Made by a program: the position numbers and the translations under genes. From CAVZZG01 sp963779685 (lineage in GTDB: Bacteria; Actinomycetota; Thermoleophilia; Gaiellales; F1-60-MAGs149): a stretch of 64,000 bases of DNA. The DNA is taken from positions 62,001 to 126,000 of the forward strand of contig CAVZZG010000002.1 in the NCBI GenBank assembly GCA_963779685.1, written 5' to 3'. Below, in pieces: positions 33,319 through 42,656 of the stretch. Position 1 is the first letter of the stretch. Each line of letters begins with the position of its first letter. The notes below the pieces were generated by a model. That model was not told the origin of the DNA. It saw only the letters and a list, made by a program, of their open reading frames with translations, and made no database searches.

Positions 33319-35031
33319 GTGATCGGAGCACTGGCCGGTGAGCGGTACGCCTTGGCCGAGCGCCTCGGCTCGGGCGGCACATCGTCGGTGTGGCGGGCGC
33401 GGGACACGAAGACCGGGCTCGACGTCGCGGTCAAGGTGCTGCATCTCGACGCCACGGACAGCCCGGAGGCGGTCGCCCGGTTCGATCGCGAGGCGAGACT
33501 CGTCGCCGAGCTGCACAACCGGAACATCGTCGAGCTGTTCGACCGGGGGCAGCTCGAGGGACGGCCCTACCTCGTGTTCGAACTCGTCGAGGGCGTCGAC
33601 CTTCGCGAGTACCTGCGCCGGCACACGCCCATCCCGGTGGCGGATGCGGTCGCCATCGCGCTCCAGGTCGCCAACGGGCTCGCGGCCGCGCACTCGCTGC
33701 GGATCGTCCATCGCGACCTCAAGCCCGGCAACGTCCTGATCGACGACGCCGGCCGGGTCCGGGTCGCTGACTTCGGCATCGCCCGCGCGATCGAGGAGCC
33801 GGGCATCACGCAGGCGGGCCGGGTGGTCGGTACCGGGGAGTACGTCAGCCCCGAGCAGGCACTCGGCAAGCCGGTCGACGAGCGCAGCGACCTGTACGCG
33901 CTCGGGGTCCTGATCTACGAGATGCTCGCCGGCCGGCCGCCCTTCCGCGGCGCGTTCTTCGCCGACGTCGCGGCCCGCCACGTGCGGGCCCCAGTGCCGC
34001 CGCTCGCAGAGGCCCGGACGGACACCCCTGAGCCCCTGTGCGACCTGGTCGCCGAGCTGCTCGCCAAGAAGCCGGCCGATCGCCCGGATTCGGCAGCCGC
34101 CGTCCGCGACCGGCTCCGCCGGCTGCTGGAGGACCTCGGCGGGAGCGGTGCGCTGGCGGCTGCGAGCCTGGACGAGTCGTTCGACGCCCCGGCCGGCACG
34201 CCGCCGGCCATGGCCGGCGCGTCGCACCTCGACGATGTCGCCCCCTGGGAGGACGTCACCCCGCCGTCGATGGACTTCCCTCTCGCGCCGCATCCCGGCG
34301 CGGTCGTGATCGAGTCCTCCCCCTACCAGGTGCCACCGAGCGCACGCCCGAACAGCGGCCCCCTGAGGTGGGTGGCAGTGGCCGCGCTGATGGTGGCGGT
34401 GGTGGCGGCGAGCGTCCTCATCGTCAGGGCCGGCAACGGTTCGACGGCTACCACCACCACAGCCGGTACGACCACTTCGGCGGTCAAGACCGGGACCTTC
34501 GCGACCACCGGTACCGCGCCGCCTCCGTCCACGGCCAGCGTCGCCGCCGCAGCCCTACCGCTCCGCGGGGACGTCGCGACGTTCGATCCGCCGCCGGGTG
34601 GCGACAACAGCGAGAACGACGACCAGGCCCCCAACGCCATCGACGGCGACCCGTCCACGTGGTGGGAGACCGAGACGTACCGGAACAGCCCCGACATGTC
34701 GAAGGGCAAGGGCGGCGTTGGACTCATCGTCTCGCCCAGGCGCGCCGGCGCCATCGCCGCCGTCGGCCTCCAGGTACCGGCCCCCGGCATCACCGTCACG
34801 ATCTACGTGGCCGCCGGGGCGGCGGCACCGCAGGCACTGTCGGGCTGGACGGTCGCGAGCAGGGCGACCGTGGTGCGGAAGTCGCGCCAGCGCATCGACC
34901 TTCATGGATCACCGACGGCTCGGCATGTCCTGATCTGGATCTCCGGCCTCGTGCGCGCCCCGGGTGGGGGCGGGTACTCGGCCCGGATCGCCGAGGTCCA
35001 GCTCTTCGGCACGGCTCCCGCACCGGGGTAG
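33319..35031 (+). CDS. Transmembrane Ser/Thr protein kinase with extracytoplasmic discoidin-like domain
   Basis: 570 aa. Cytoplasmic kinase domain 5-272: glycine loop GSGGTS (17-22), K39, HRDLKPGN (131-138), DFG (151-153) and activation segment VGTGEYVSPEQ. A juxtamembrane stretch is followed by one membrane helix (351-370), a Thr-rich linker and an outer domain (about 425-566; AIDGDPSTWWETE ... RIAEVQLFG) that resembles F5/8 type C (discoidin) carbohydrate-binding folds. PknB-type kinases usually carry PASTA domains instead. GTG 33319 lies 6 bases after TAGTCT (33307-33312), a leaderless arrangement. proA starts 9 bases later but from its own box. Confidence 0.93.
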   Translation: MIGALAGERYALAERLGSGGTSSVWRARDTKTGLDVAVKVLHLDATDSPEAVARFDREARLVAELHNRNIVELFDRGQLEGRPYLVFELVEGVDLREYLRRHTPIPVADAVAIALQVANGLAAAHSLRIVHRDLKPGNVLIDDAGRVRVADFGIARAIEEPGITQAGRVVGTGEYVSPEQALGKPVDERSDLYALGVLIYEMLAGRPPFRGAFFADVAARHVRAPVPPLAEARTDTPEPLCDLVAELLAKKPADRPDSAAAVRDRLRRLLEDLGGSGALAAASLDESFDAPAGTPPAMAGASHLDDVAPWEDVTPPSMDFPLAPHPGAVVIESSPYQVPPSARPNSGPLRWVAVAALMVAVVAASVLIVRAGNGSTATTTTAGTTTSAVKTGTFATTGTAPPPSTASVAAAALPLRGDVATFDPPPGGDNSENDDQAPNAIDGDPSTWWETETYRNSPDMSKGKGGVGLIVSPRRAGAIAAVGLQVPAPGITVTIYVAAGAAAPQALSGWTVASRATVVRKSRQRIDLHGSPTARHVLIWISGLVRAPGGGGYSARIAEVQLFGTAPAPG

Positions 35032-35040
35032 ACTGGCGGC

Positions 35041-36294
35041 ATGGCAACGGCCGCCGCCACCGACCTGTCCGTCCGCAGCCGGGCGGCGGCCCGTGTCCTC
35101 GCCGGCCTCGACCGGCCGCAGAAGGACGCGGCGCTGCAGGCCATCGCGGAGTCCATCCTCGCCGATGGCGACGCCATCCTGGCGGCCAACGCCGACGACG
35201 TCGCGGCGGCCCGCTCGGGCGGTACCTCGGCCGCGCTGCTCGATCGGCTGACGCTGACGCCCGGCCGGCTCGCGACCCTCGCCGAGGCCGCCCGGGCCGT
35301 CGCCGCGCTGCCCGATCCGTGCGGCGAGGTCGTCGAGGGCTTCCGGCTCGGAAACGGTGTCGAGGTGACCCGGGTGCGGGTTCCGCTCGGCCGCGTGCTG
35401 GTCGTCTACGAGGCGAGGCCCAACGTGACGGTGGACGTCGCGGCACTGTGCCTCAAGGCCGGCAACGTGGCCCTGCTGCGCGGATCGTCGTCGGCGCGAC
35501 GCACGAACGCAGCGCTGCTCGCGGCCGTCCACCGGGGGCTCGGCCGGGGCGGGGTGACGCAGGACGCCGTGCTGGCGCTGGAGCTCGACCGGGCCGAGCT
35601 GGCGGAGGCCGTCGCCAACCCGGGGACGGCCGAGGTCGTGATCCCGCGCGGCGGCGAAGGGTTGAAGGACTTCCTCCTCGAGCACGCCCGCATCCCGGTG
35701 CTCGCCGCGGCCGGCGGCAACTGCCACGTGTACGTCGATGCCACCGCCGACCCGGCGATGGCCCGGCGGATCGTCGTCAACGCCAAGACCCAGCGCCCCG
35801 GGGTGTGCAATGCGGCAGAGACGCTCCTCGTCAACCGCGAGCGCCTCGATGACCTGCAGGGCCTGCTCGCAGCACTCCACGACCACGGCGTCGAGCTCCG
35901 CGGCTGCCCGCGGACGGTCGCCGTGGCGGGTGGAGTGCCCGTCGTGCCGGCGAGCGACGACGACTACGCCACCGAGTTCCTCGACCTCGTCCTGGCGGTC
36001 CGCGTCGTCGACTCGCTCGACGAGGCGCTCGATCACATCGCCCGCTACTCGACCGGGCATTCCGAGGCGATCGTGACCTCGGCGGTGGAGTCCGCCGACC
36101 GGTTCTGCCGCGAGGTCGACTCGGCGTGCGTGTACGTGAACGCGTCGACCCGGTTCACCGACGGCGGCGAGTTCGGGATGGGCGCCGAGATCGGCAACTC
36201 CACCGCCCGCCTCCACGCCCGTGGCCCCATCGGCCTCCGCGACATCACCACCACCAAGTACGTCGGGCGGGGCTCGGGTCAGATCCGCGAGTGA
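35041..36294 (+). CDS. proA: Glutamate-5-semialdehyde dehydrogenase
   Basis: Reduces gamma-glutamyl phosphate to glutamate-5-semialdehyde in proline synthesis. 417 aa, normal length. The catalytic cysteine is C256 (NAKTQRPGVCNAAETLLV) and the C-terminal FTDGGEFGMGAEIGNSTARLHARGP is the family signature. ATG 35041 follows TAGACT (35029-35034) by 6 bases; the box overlaps the stop codon of the kinase gene. proB is not in the window. It is convergent with fabF across 6 bases. Confidence 0.96.
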   Translation: MATAAATDLSVRSRAAARVLAGLDRPQKDAALQAIAESILADGDAILAANADDVAAARSGGTSAALLDRLTLTPGRLATLAEAARAVAALPDPCGEVVEGFRLGNGVEVTRVRVPLGRVLVVYEARPNVTVDVAALCLKAGNVALLRGSSSARRTNAALLAAVHRGLGRGGVTQDAVLALELDRAELAEAVANPGTAEVVIPRGGEGLKDFLLEHARIPVLAAAGGNCHVYVDATADPAMARRIVVNAKTQRPGVCNAAETLLVNRERLDDLQGLLAALHDHGVELRGCPRTVAVAGGVPVVPASDDDYATEFLDLVLAVRVVDSLDEALDHIARYSTGHSEAIVTSAVESADRFCREVDSACVYVNASTRFTDGGEFGMGAEIGNSTARLHARGPIGLRDITTTKYVGRGSGQIRE

Positions 36295-36300
36295 GAAGCT

Positions 36301-37542
36301 CTACGCGTCGACGCGGCGCAGCAGGGTGCAGCCGTTGTGGCCGCCGAGGCCCATGGAGTTCGAGAGGGCGTGGGTGAGTGTGAGCTTGCGGGCGCCCTCG
36401 ATGACGTAGTCGAGGTCGCACTCGGGGTCGGGGTCGAGCAGGTTGATGGTCGGCGGGACGATCTGGTCGCGCAGCGCGAGGGCGCAGACGGCGGTCTCGA
36501 GAGCGCCGGCGCCGCCGAAGAGGTGGCCGGTCATGGACTTGGTCGAGGACACCGCGATGCCGTCGGCATGACGGCCGAACACCGTGCGGATGGCAGCGGT
36601 CTCGGCGGGGTCGTTGAGCGGCGTCGACGTGCCGTGGGCGTTGATGTAGCCGACCTTGTCGAGCCCCACGCCGCTGCGCTCGAGCGCGGCGCGCATCATC
36701 TCGACGACCCCGATCCCCTCGGGATGCGGTGCCGCGATGTGGTACGCGTCGTTCGACGCGCCGTGCCCGACGATCTCCGCGATGGCGGCCGCGCCGCGGG
36801 CCCGTGCGTGGTCGGCGCTCTCGACGACGAGCACCACGGCCCCCTCGCCGATCACGAACCCGTTGCGGGTGCGATCGAACGGCCGCGAGGCAGTGGTCAG
36901 GTCGCCGGCGTCGCGGGGGGTCCCGAGAGCACGCATGACCGTGAAGCCCGCGAAGAGCATCTCGATGATGCCGGCCTCCGTGCCGCCCGCCAGAATCACG
37001 TCCGCCTCGCCACGGCGCACCATCTCGGCCGCAGCACCGATCGCGTGGGCGCCCGTGGCGCATGCCGACACGATCGCGAAGTTCGGGCCCCGGAGGTTGA
37101 GGTCGTTCGCGATGTAGCTCGTCGACGTGTCGACGAGCATGTTCGGCAGGAAGTGCGGCGAGAGCCGGTCGGGCCGCTCGGCCAGCACGGCGGCCTGCTC
37201 CACGATCATCTGCATGCCACCGACGGCCGAGCCCACCACCACGCCGACCCGCGACGGGTCGCGGTCGTGCAGGCCGGCATTCGCGATCGCCTCGCGCGCG
37301 GCCACGACCGCGAACTGGCTGGACCGGTCCATGAGCCGCGCGTCGCGCTTGGACACGTGGTCGAGCGGATCGAAGCCCCTCACCTCCGCCGCCACCGTGC
37401 AGCCGATGCGCGAGGCGTCGAAACGCGTGATCGGGCCGAGGCCGCTGCGGCCGGCGAGCAGGGCCGACCACGTCTCCTCGGTCGTGTTTCCGACGGGCGT
37501 CACCGCGCCGATTCCCGTCACAACGACAGATCCGCCCTCCAC
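36301..37542 (-). CDS. fabF: Beta-ketoacyl-ACP synthase II
   Basis: Condenses malonyl-ACP with acyl-ACP in fatty acid elongation. 413 aa, exactly the usual length. Catalytic triad: C161 (VSACATGAHAIG), H303 (NAHGTSTPLND) and H340 (TKSMTGHLFGGAG). GTG 37542 is preceded by TACCAT (plus 37552-37557 in the other sense) 9 bases upstream, so the upstream part of the frame is discarded. No acpP, fabD or fabG neighbours it here, so it is a stand-alone gene. Divergent from the M42 peptidase. Confidence 0.95.
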   Translation of the reverse strand: MEGGSVVVTGIGAVTPVGNTTEETWSALLAGRSGLGPITRFDASRIGCTVAAEVRGFDPLDHVSKRDARLMDRSSQFAVVAAREAIANAGLHDRDPSRVGVVVGSAVGGMQMIVEQAAVLAERPDRLSPHFLPNMLVDTSTSYIANDLNLRGPNFAIVSACATGAHAIGAAAEMVRRGEADVILAGGTEAGIIEMLFAGFTVMRALGTPRDAGDLTTASRPFDRTRNGFVIGEGAVVLVVESADHARARGAAAIAEIVGHGASNDAYHIAAPHPEGIGVVEMMRAALERSGVGLDKVGYINAHGTSTPLNDPAETAAIRTVFGRHADGIAVSSTKSMTGHLFGGAGALETAVCALALRDQIVPPTINLLDPDPECDLDYVIEGARKLTLTHALSNSMGLGGHNGCTLLRRVDA

Positions 37543-37559
37543 GGAACGCTGATGGTAGC

Positions 37560-38645
37560 GTGCGGACCGTGGAGGAGGCACCGCGGGCGTTCCTGGAAGA
37601 CCTGCTGCGAGCCCACGGCCCGTCCGGCCACGAGGAGCCGGCTGCCGCCGTGTGGCGCGGCTACTGCCGCGGCTTCGCAACCGTCAGCGGTGACGTCCTG
37701 GGCGGCTCGTACGCCCGCATCGGCCCGCAGGAGGGCCCCGCGGTCCTGCTGATGGGTCACATGGACGAGATCGGCCTCATCATCACCAAGGTCGAGGACG
37801 AGGACGACGACTCCGACGGCCTGCTGCGGGTCAGGTCGATCGGCACCTGGGACCCGCAGGTGCTCGTCGGCCAGCACGTCCGGATCCGCACGCGCAGCGG
37901 CGCCCTGGTGCCCGGCGTGGTCGGCAAGGCGCCCCGGCACCTGCTCAACGACCACGATCTCGAGAGGGCCTCCACCATGGAGTCGCTGTGGGTCGACATC
38001 GGCGCGCGCGACGCGGACGACGCTCGCAGCATGGTGACGATCGGCGACCCGATCGTCTGCGTCGGCGAGCCGGTGGCGCTCGCGAACGGCCGCCTGGCGT
38101 CGCGGGCGCTGGACAACCGCTCCGGCGCGTGGGTCGTGGCGGAAGCCGCGCGACGGGCCGCCGGGCAGGTCCGGGTACCGGTCGTTGCCGGCGCGCCGGC
38201 GCTCGAGGAGACGCTGATGGACGGCGGCCGGGCCATGGCGCACGCCGTCGCCCCCGCCGTGACGATCGTCGTCGACGTCACCCACGCCAGCGACGTGCCC
38301 GGTGTCGACGCCGGCACCACCGGCCGGGTGCGGGTGGGTGCGGGACCGGTCCTCACCCGCGGCATCGCGCTGCACCCCGTGCTCTACGAGCGGCTCGCGG
38401 CCGCGGCGGCGAGCGCGAGCATCGCGGTGCAGCTGGAGGCCATGCACGTCACCGAATCGACGTGGACGGACGTGGACGGCGCGCTCGATGCCCTCACTGG
38501 CTCGGCCGCGGCGCTGGTCTCGCTGCCGCTGCGTCACATGCACACCCCCGGCGAGGTCTGCTCGCTCGACGACCTCGATAGCGCGGCCGAACTGCTGGCC
38601 CGATTCCTGACCACCGTGACCCCGGAGGATCGATGGGAGCGATGA
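37560..38645 (+). CDS. M42 family metallopeptidase
   Basis: 361 aa (GTG 37560; GTG 37569 also possible). M42 aminopeptidase ligands are visible: H and D in LLMGHMDEIGL (about 65), the metal Asp in RALDNRSG (about 186), and H in LPLRHMHTPGE near the C-terminus. The catalytic Glu pair region, usually QEEVGLRGA, reads APALEETLMDGG, so it keeps two Glu but otherwise diverges; activity or substrate may be altered. M42 enzymes are cytoplasmic tetrahedral aminopeptidases or glutamyl aminopeptidases. It overlaps the downstream lipoprotein gene by 13 bases. Confidence 0.86.
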   Translation: MRTVEEAPRAFLEDLLRAHGPSGHEEPAAAVWRGYCRGFATVSGDVLGGSYARIGPQEGPAVLLMGHMDEIGLIITKVEDEDDDSDGLLRVRSIGTWDPQVLVGQHVRIRTRSGALVPGVVGKAPRHLLNDHDLERASTMESLWVDIGARDADDARSMVTIGDPIVCVGEPVALANGRLASRALDNRSGAWVVAEAARRAAGQVRVPVVAGAPALEETLMDGGRAMAHAVAPAVTIVVDVTHASDVPGVDAGTTGRVRVGAGPVLTRGIALHPVLYERLAAAAASASIAVQLEAMHVTESTWTDVDGALDALTGSAAALVSLPLRHMHTPGEVCSLDDLDSAAELLARFLTTVTPEDRWER

Positions 38646-39331
38646 GGTACCTGCCCGCCGCCACCCTCGCCGCCCTCGCGCTGGCCGGATGCGGCGGGAG
38701 CTCCACGAGCAGCACCCAGGCGGGCGGCGCCGGCTCGTCGGGGTCGGCACCGGCCGCCGTGAGCACCGGCGCCGACGGCTGCAACCACGACGCGCCGCCG
38801 AAGGCGTCGCCGAAGACCTACTCGCAGGCCCCGGCACCGCCCTTCGACACCGAGGGTGCGACGCTGACGATGCAGACGTCCTGCGGGACGATCCGGTTCA
38901 CGCTCGACAAGAAGCTCGGCGGCGCGGTCACGGACGCCATCGCCGGCCTCGTCGCGGACGGGTACTACGACGGCCTGACGTTCCATCGCGTCGTGCCCGA
39001 CTTCGTCGAGCAGGGCGGCAGCCCCACGGGTGAGAGCGTCGGGGGCGCCGGATTCACGGTCGTACAGGCGCCGCCGAGCGACTACGTGTACCAGCTCGGC
39101 GACCTCGCCATGGGCAAGACCGCCACCGAGCCCGACGGCGCGACGGACGGTCAGTTCTTCATCGTGTCGGGCTCGCAGGGCGAGCTCCTGCCCCCGCAGT
39201 ACGCGATCATCGGCCACGCCACCGACACGGCGTCGCTCGACACGATCGCGCGCATCGGGGCGCTCGGCGTCGCCGACGGCCCGCCGTCGGCGCCCGTGTG
39301 GATCCTGAGCGCGAAGGTGGCGCCGAAGTAG
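38633..39331 (+). CDS. Cyclophilin-type peptidylprolyl isomerase lipoprotein
   Basis: 232 aa. Signal peptide with lipobox LALAGC (C20), a Gly/Ser linker, then a cyclophilin domain (about 75-232). Cyclophilin active-site features are kept in part: FHRVVPDFVEQGG and DGQFFIVSG. It should help to fold exported proteins outside the membrane. GGAGG lies 4 bases before ATG 38633, which decides this start over ATG 38642. Gene ends overlap both neighbours, so M42 peptidase, isomerase and phosphatase form an operon. Confidence 0.92.
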   Translation: MGAMRYLPAATLAALALAGCGGSSTSSTQAGGAGSSGSAPAAVSTGADGCNHDAPPKASPKTYSQAPAPPFDTEGATLTMQTSCGTIRFTLDKKLGGAVTDAIAGLVADGYYDGLTFHRVVPDFVEQGGSPTGESVGGAGFTVVQAPPSDYVYQLGDLAMGKTATEPDGATDGQFFIVSGSQGELLPPQYAIIGHATDTASLDTIARIGALGVADGPPSAPVWILSAKVAPK

Positions 39332-40383
39332 TGGACGTCCAGGTCTGGCTCGCCATCCTCCTCGCGAGCCTGGCTCCCACCCACGTCACCCGCGGCCCGG
39401 TCGTCACCCGCGCAACCACCTCGGGCGCCCACGTGTCGTGGCTGACCGACCAGCCGACGGCGACGCTCCTGCGCATCGGCTCGCGGACGTTCACGGGCCC
39501 GGCCGGCACCGACCATGGGGCGGTGGCCACGGGGCTCAGCCCCGGCCGCACCTACGCCTACGACGTGATGAACGGCGCCGACCAGATCGCGCACGGGACG
39601 TTCCGCACCGACCCCGGGCCGAACGGCCGATTCCGGGCAGCCGTGTTCGGCGACTACGGCGAGGGCACGAAGGACGAGACCGCCGTCGTGCGCCTGACGG
39701 CCGGGTGGCGGCCGGACGTCCTGGTCTCGACCGGCGACAACGTGTACCTCTTCGCCGCCGGCGGCGCGCTGCTCGACCCGAACATGTTCGGCCCGCTGCG
39801 GCCGCTGCTGGGGCAGGCGGTGTTCGTGCCTGCGCTCGGCAACCACGACACCGTGCTCGACGGCGGCGCGACGCTCTTGGGCGCGCTCGACCTGCCTGGA
39901 GCGAAACGCTGGTACGTGCAGCGCTACGGCCCGGCGGCGTTCATCGTGCTCGACTCCGACAGCAGCGTGGCACCGGGGTCACCGCAGATCGCGTTCCTCC
40001 GCCGGGCGTTGCGCCAGACCCGCGACTCGTGCTTCCGGGTGGCGGTGTTCCACCACCCGCCCTTCGCCCCGCACTCCGGGACCATCGCCGGAGCACTCCT
40101 CCACACCGTCGTGCCGCTCCTCGAGCGCGGCCGTGTCCAGCTCGTGCTGCTGGGCCACGTGCACGACTACGAGCGTTCGCACGTCCGTCGCGGCGTCACG
40201 TACGTGACGGTGGGCACCGGGGGCGCGGCGATCGGGCGCTACCGCGCCTCGACGATCCCGCTGGCGGCCATGCTGACCAACACGTTCGGGGCGCTGCGCC
40301 TGGACGTGGCGCCCCACCGGATCCGCGGCGCGTTCCAGGACGTGACCGGCCGCGTTCGCGACCGGTTCCAGGTGCGCTGCTGA
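39331..40383 (+). CDS. Secreted purple acid phosphatase-like metallophosphoesterase
   Basis: 350 aa. A short N-terminal hydrophobic signal (WLAILLASLA) is followed by a beta-sandwich (about 20-95, fibronectin-like as in purple acid phosphatases) and a calcineurin-like domain. Metal motifs are VFGDYGEG, STGDNVY, LGNHDT, FHHPPF and LGHVHDYER. GTG 39331 overlaps the isomerase stop by one base. The substrate outside the cell is not evident; phosphate scavenging is typical. Last gene of the operon; P5C dehydrogenase starts 18 bases later from a separate TAGATT box. Confidence 0.88.
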   Translation: MDVQVWLAILLASLAPTHVTRGPVVTRATTSGAHVSWLTDQPTATLLRIGSRTFTGPAGTDHGAVATGLSPGRTYAYDVMNGADQIAHGTFRTDPGPNGRFRAAVFGDYGEGTKDETAVVRLTAGWRPDVLVSTGDNVYLFAAGGALLDPNMFGPLRPLLGQAVFVPALGNHDTVLDGGATLLGALDLPGAKRWYVQRYGPAAFIVLDSDSSVAPGSPQIAFLRRALRQTRDSCFRVAVFHHPPFAPHSGTIAGALLHTVVPLLERGRVQLVLLGHVHDYERSHVRRGVTYVTVGTGGAAIGRYRASTIPLAAMLTNTFGALRLDVAPHRIRGAFQDVTGRVRDRFQVRC

Positions 40384-40400
40384 CGCGGTAGATTCCACGC

Positions 40401-41963
40401 ATGGCGACCAAGGTCACGTACATCTCGACGACGCTCCCGAGCGACGAGCAGAATGCCGCGTTCGATGCGGCCGTCGCCGCGGCCCGGGGACGGCTCGGCG
40501 CGCACGAGCTGAAGATCGGCGGCGAGTACCGGGCGGGGGGCGGTGGCACGTTCACCGAGCACAACCCCGCCAACCGCGACGAGATCCTCGGCACCTTCGC
40601 CGACGGCTCGGCGGCGGACGCGGCAGCCGCGGTCGCCGCGGCCCGAGCGGCCTTCGAGTCGTGGCGGCACACGCCGTGGCAGGAACGGGTGGCGATCCTG
40701 CGGCGTGCCGCAGACCTGATCCGCGAGCGGGTCATGGAGCTCTCGGCGGTGGTCGCCCTCGAGGTGGGGAAGAACCGCGTCGAGAGCGTCGGCGAAGTCG
40801 AGGAGGCCGCCGACCTGATCGCGATCTACTGCGACTCGGTCGAGCGCGAGCAGGGCTTCGTGCGCGAGAACGCATCCCAGACGGGCGCCGACGCCAACTC
40901 ATCGGTCCTGAAGCCCTACGGCGTGTTCGGCATCATCTCGCCCTTCAACTTCCCCTCGGCCCTGGCGGCCGGCCCGTGCGGCGCGGCGCTCGTCGCCGGC
41001 AACACGATCGTGCTGAAGCCGGCCGAGACCACCACGTGGTCGGGCGTCCTGCTGGTCGACCTCCTGCACGAAGCCGGCGTGCCGGCCGGCGCGGTCAACC
41101 TGCTGACCGGCGGCCCGGACACCGGCAAGGCGCTCGTGCGAACGCCCGGCGTGGACGGCATCTGCTTCACCGGTTCCTACGAGGTCGGCCTCGAGATCTA
41201 CCGGACGTTCGCGGCCGGTGGCGCCTACGCGAAGCCCTGCATCACCGAGATGGGCGGCAAGAACCCGACGATCGTGACGGCGAAGGCGGACCTCGAGAAG
41301 GCCGCGAACGGCATCCTGCGATCCGCGTTCGGTGCCAGCGGCCAGAAGTGCTCGGCCTGTTCGCGGGTGCTCGTCGACGCGTCGGTGCACGACGCGCTGA
41401 TCGCCCGGCTCGTGGAGGGCGCGGCCTCGTGGACCGTCGCCGATCCGGTCTCGGACGACTGCCGTCTCGGCCCCGTACAGAACGCCGAGGCCTTCGAGAA
41501 GTTCCGCCGCGCCGCCGAGGAGGCCCGGCGCGACGGCGAGGTGGTCGTCGGCGGGCGCACGATCGACGAGGGCCCGCTCGCGAACGGCTACTTCGTGGCG
41601 CCGACGATCGTCACCGGCCTGCCGCGCGGCCACCGGCTCACCCGCGACGAGCTGTTCGTGCCGTTCGTCGCGGTCGAGAAGGTGGACGGGCTCGACGAGG
41701 CGATCGACCTGGCCAACGACCAGGTGCTCGGCCTCACGGCCGGCGTGTTCACCGAGGATGCGGGCGAGCAGGACCGGTTCCTCGACCGCATCGAGGCCGG
41801 CGTCGTCTACGTCAACCGCGCCGCCGGCTCCACCACCGGTGCCTGGCCCTACTACCAGACGTTCGGCGGCTGGAAGGGCTCCGGATCGACCGGCAAGAGC
41901 GCCTTCGGCCCCTACTACGTCATGCAGTTCATGCACGAACAATCACGGACGGTGATCTCCTGA
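40401..41963 (+). CDS. rocA: L-glutamate gamma-semialdehyde (1-pyrroline-5-carboxylate) dehydrogenase
   Basis: Oxidises P5C to glutamate in proline or arginine catabolism. 520 aa, longer than usual aldehyde dehydrogenases and right for the P5CDH branch. The catalytic cysteine is C317 (FGASGQKCSACSRVLV) and the general base E283 (CITEMGGKNP). The SFNFP-type motif is present as SPFNFPSALAAGP. ATG 40401 follows TAGATT (40389-40394) by 6 bases, suggesting a leaderless mRNA. Overlaps the next small gene by one base (TGATG). Proline dehydrogenase is not in the window. Confidence 0.93.
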   Translation: MATKVTYISTTLPSDEQNAAFDAAVAAARGRLGAHELKIGGEYRAGGGGTFTEHNPANRDEILGTFADGSAADAAAAVAAARAAFESWRHTPWQERVAILRRAADLIRERVMELSAVVALEVGKNRVESVGEVEEAADLIAIYCDSVEREQGFVRENASQTGADANSSVLKPYGVFGIISPFNFPSALAAGPCGAALVAGNTIVLKPAETTTWSGVLLVDLLHEAGVPAGAVNLLTGGPDTGKALVRTPGVDGICFTGSYEVGLEIYRTFAAGGAYAKPCITEMGGKNPTIVTAKADLEKAANGILRSAFGASGQKCSACSRVLVDASVHDALIARLVEGAASWTVADPVSDDCRLGPVQNAEAFEKFRRAAEEARRDGEVVVGGRTIDEGPLANGYFVAPTIVTGLPRGHRLTRDELFVPFVAVEKVDGLDEAIDLANDQVLGLTAGVFTEDAGEQDRFLDRIEAGVVYVNRAAGSTTGAWPYYQTFGGWKGSGSTGKSAFGPYYVMQFMHEQSRTVIS

Positions 41964-42232
41964 TGGAAGGCTTCGGAGCGTTCGGCGGGTTCGACCCCGA
42001 GATGTTCCAGCGCGCGCTGGGCGACATGGCCGAGCAGGCCCGGCAGCAGCAGACGGTGGCGTTCGCCGACTCGGCCATCCACCTGGCGGTGCAGATGACC
42101 GTGGCGGCGGTCGGCAGGCTCTCACCGGAGGGGACCCCGGAGCAGCAGGCCGACCAGCTGCGGGCCGCCATCACGCGGATCTACCCCGAGTGCGTCGCCC
42201 TGGTGCGCGAGGCGCGTCAGGGCCTCTCGTGA
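41963..42232 (+). CDS. Hypothetical 89-aa protein between rocA and a VOC gene
   Basis: Overlaps rocA by one base and the VOC gene by 4 bases, so it is read with both. The N-terminus is Gly/Phe-rich (MEGFGAFGGFDPEMF) and the rest is helical, with Gln-rich QARQQQTV and a final basic amphipathic helix. No cysteine cluster or membrane segment is seen. I do not recognise it. The operon position suggests a soluble accessory protein. Confidence 0.65.
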   Translation: MEGFGAFGGFDPEMFQRALGDMAEQARQQQTVAFADSAIHLAVQMTVAAVGRLSPEGTPEQQADQLRAAITRIYPECVALVREARQGLS

Positions 42233-42630
42233 GGGTCGACCACACGGTCGTCCACGTCACCGACGCGGCAGCATCGGCCGAGTGGTACCGGCGAGTGCTC
42301 GGCGCCGAGGTCGTGGAGCTGTCGTGGGGTCGCACGGCGTTCGTGATCGGCGAGGCCCGCCTGCACGTCCACGCGCCGGACTCGACGCCGCACCCCCGAC
42401 CTGCCCGGCCCGCGGGTCCCGGTTCCGGCGACCTGTGCCTGGAGTGGCCGGGCACCGCGGACGAGGCGATCTCCCACCTGTCGGAGGCCGGCGTCGCCGT
42501 CCTGGAAGGCCCCGTGCCACGACAGGCGGCGAAGGGCATCGGCCAGTCGGTCTACCTCCACGACCCGGACGGCAACCTGCTCGAGCTGATCAGCTACGCC
42601 CCCACGGACGCTGCGGGCACTTTCGGATAG
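42229..42630 (+). CDS. VOC (glyoxalase/bleomycin resistance) family protein
   Basis: 133 aa, one complete vicinal-oxygen-chelate fold of two beta-alpha-beta-beta-beta modules. Metal-site candidates are H5 (VDHTVVHV), an E/H in LHVHAP, and E in DPDGNLLELISY. The family includes glyoxalases, dioxygenases and resistance proteins, so the reaction cannot be named. GTG 42229 overlaps the previous stop (GTGA). Confidence 0.85.
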   Translation: MRVDHTVVHVTDAAASAEWYRRVLGAEVVELSWGRTAFVIGEARLHVHAPDSTPHPRPARPAGPGSGDLCLEWPGTADEAISHLSEAGVAVLEGPVPRQAAKGIGQSVYLHDPDGNLLELISYAPTDAAGTFG

Positions 42631-42656
42631 CGGGCGGATGTCGTACCTTTAGGTTC

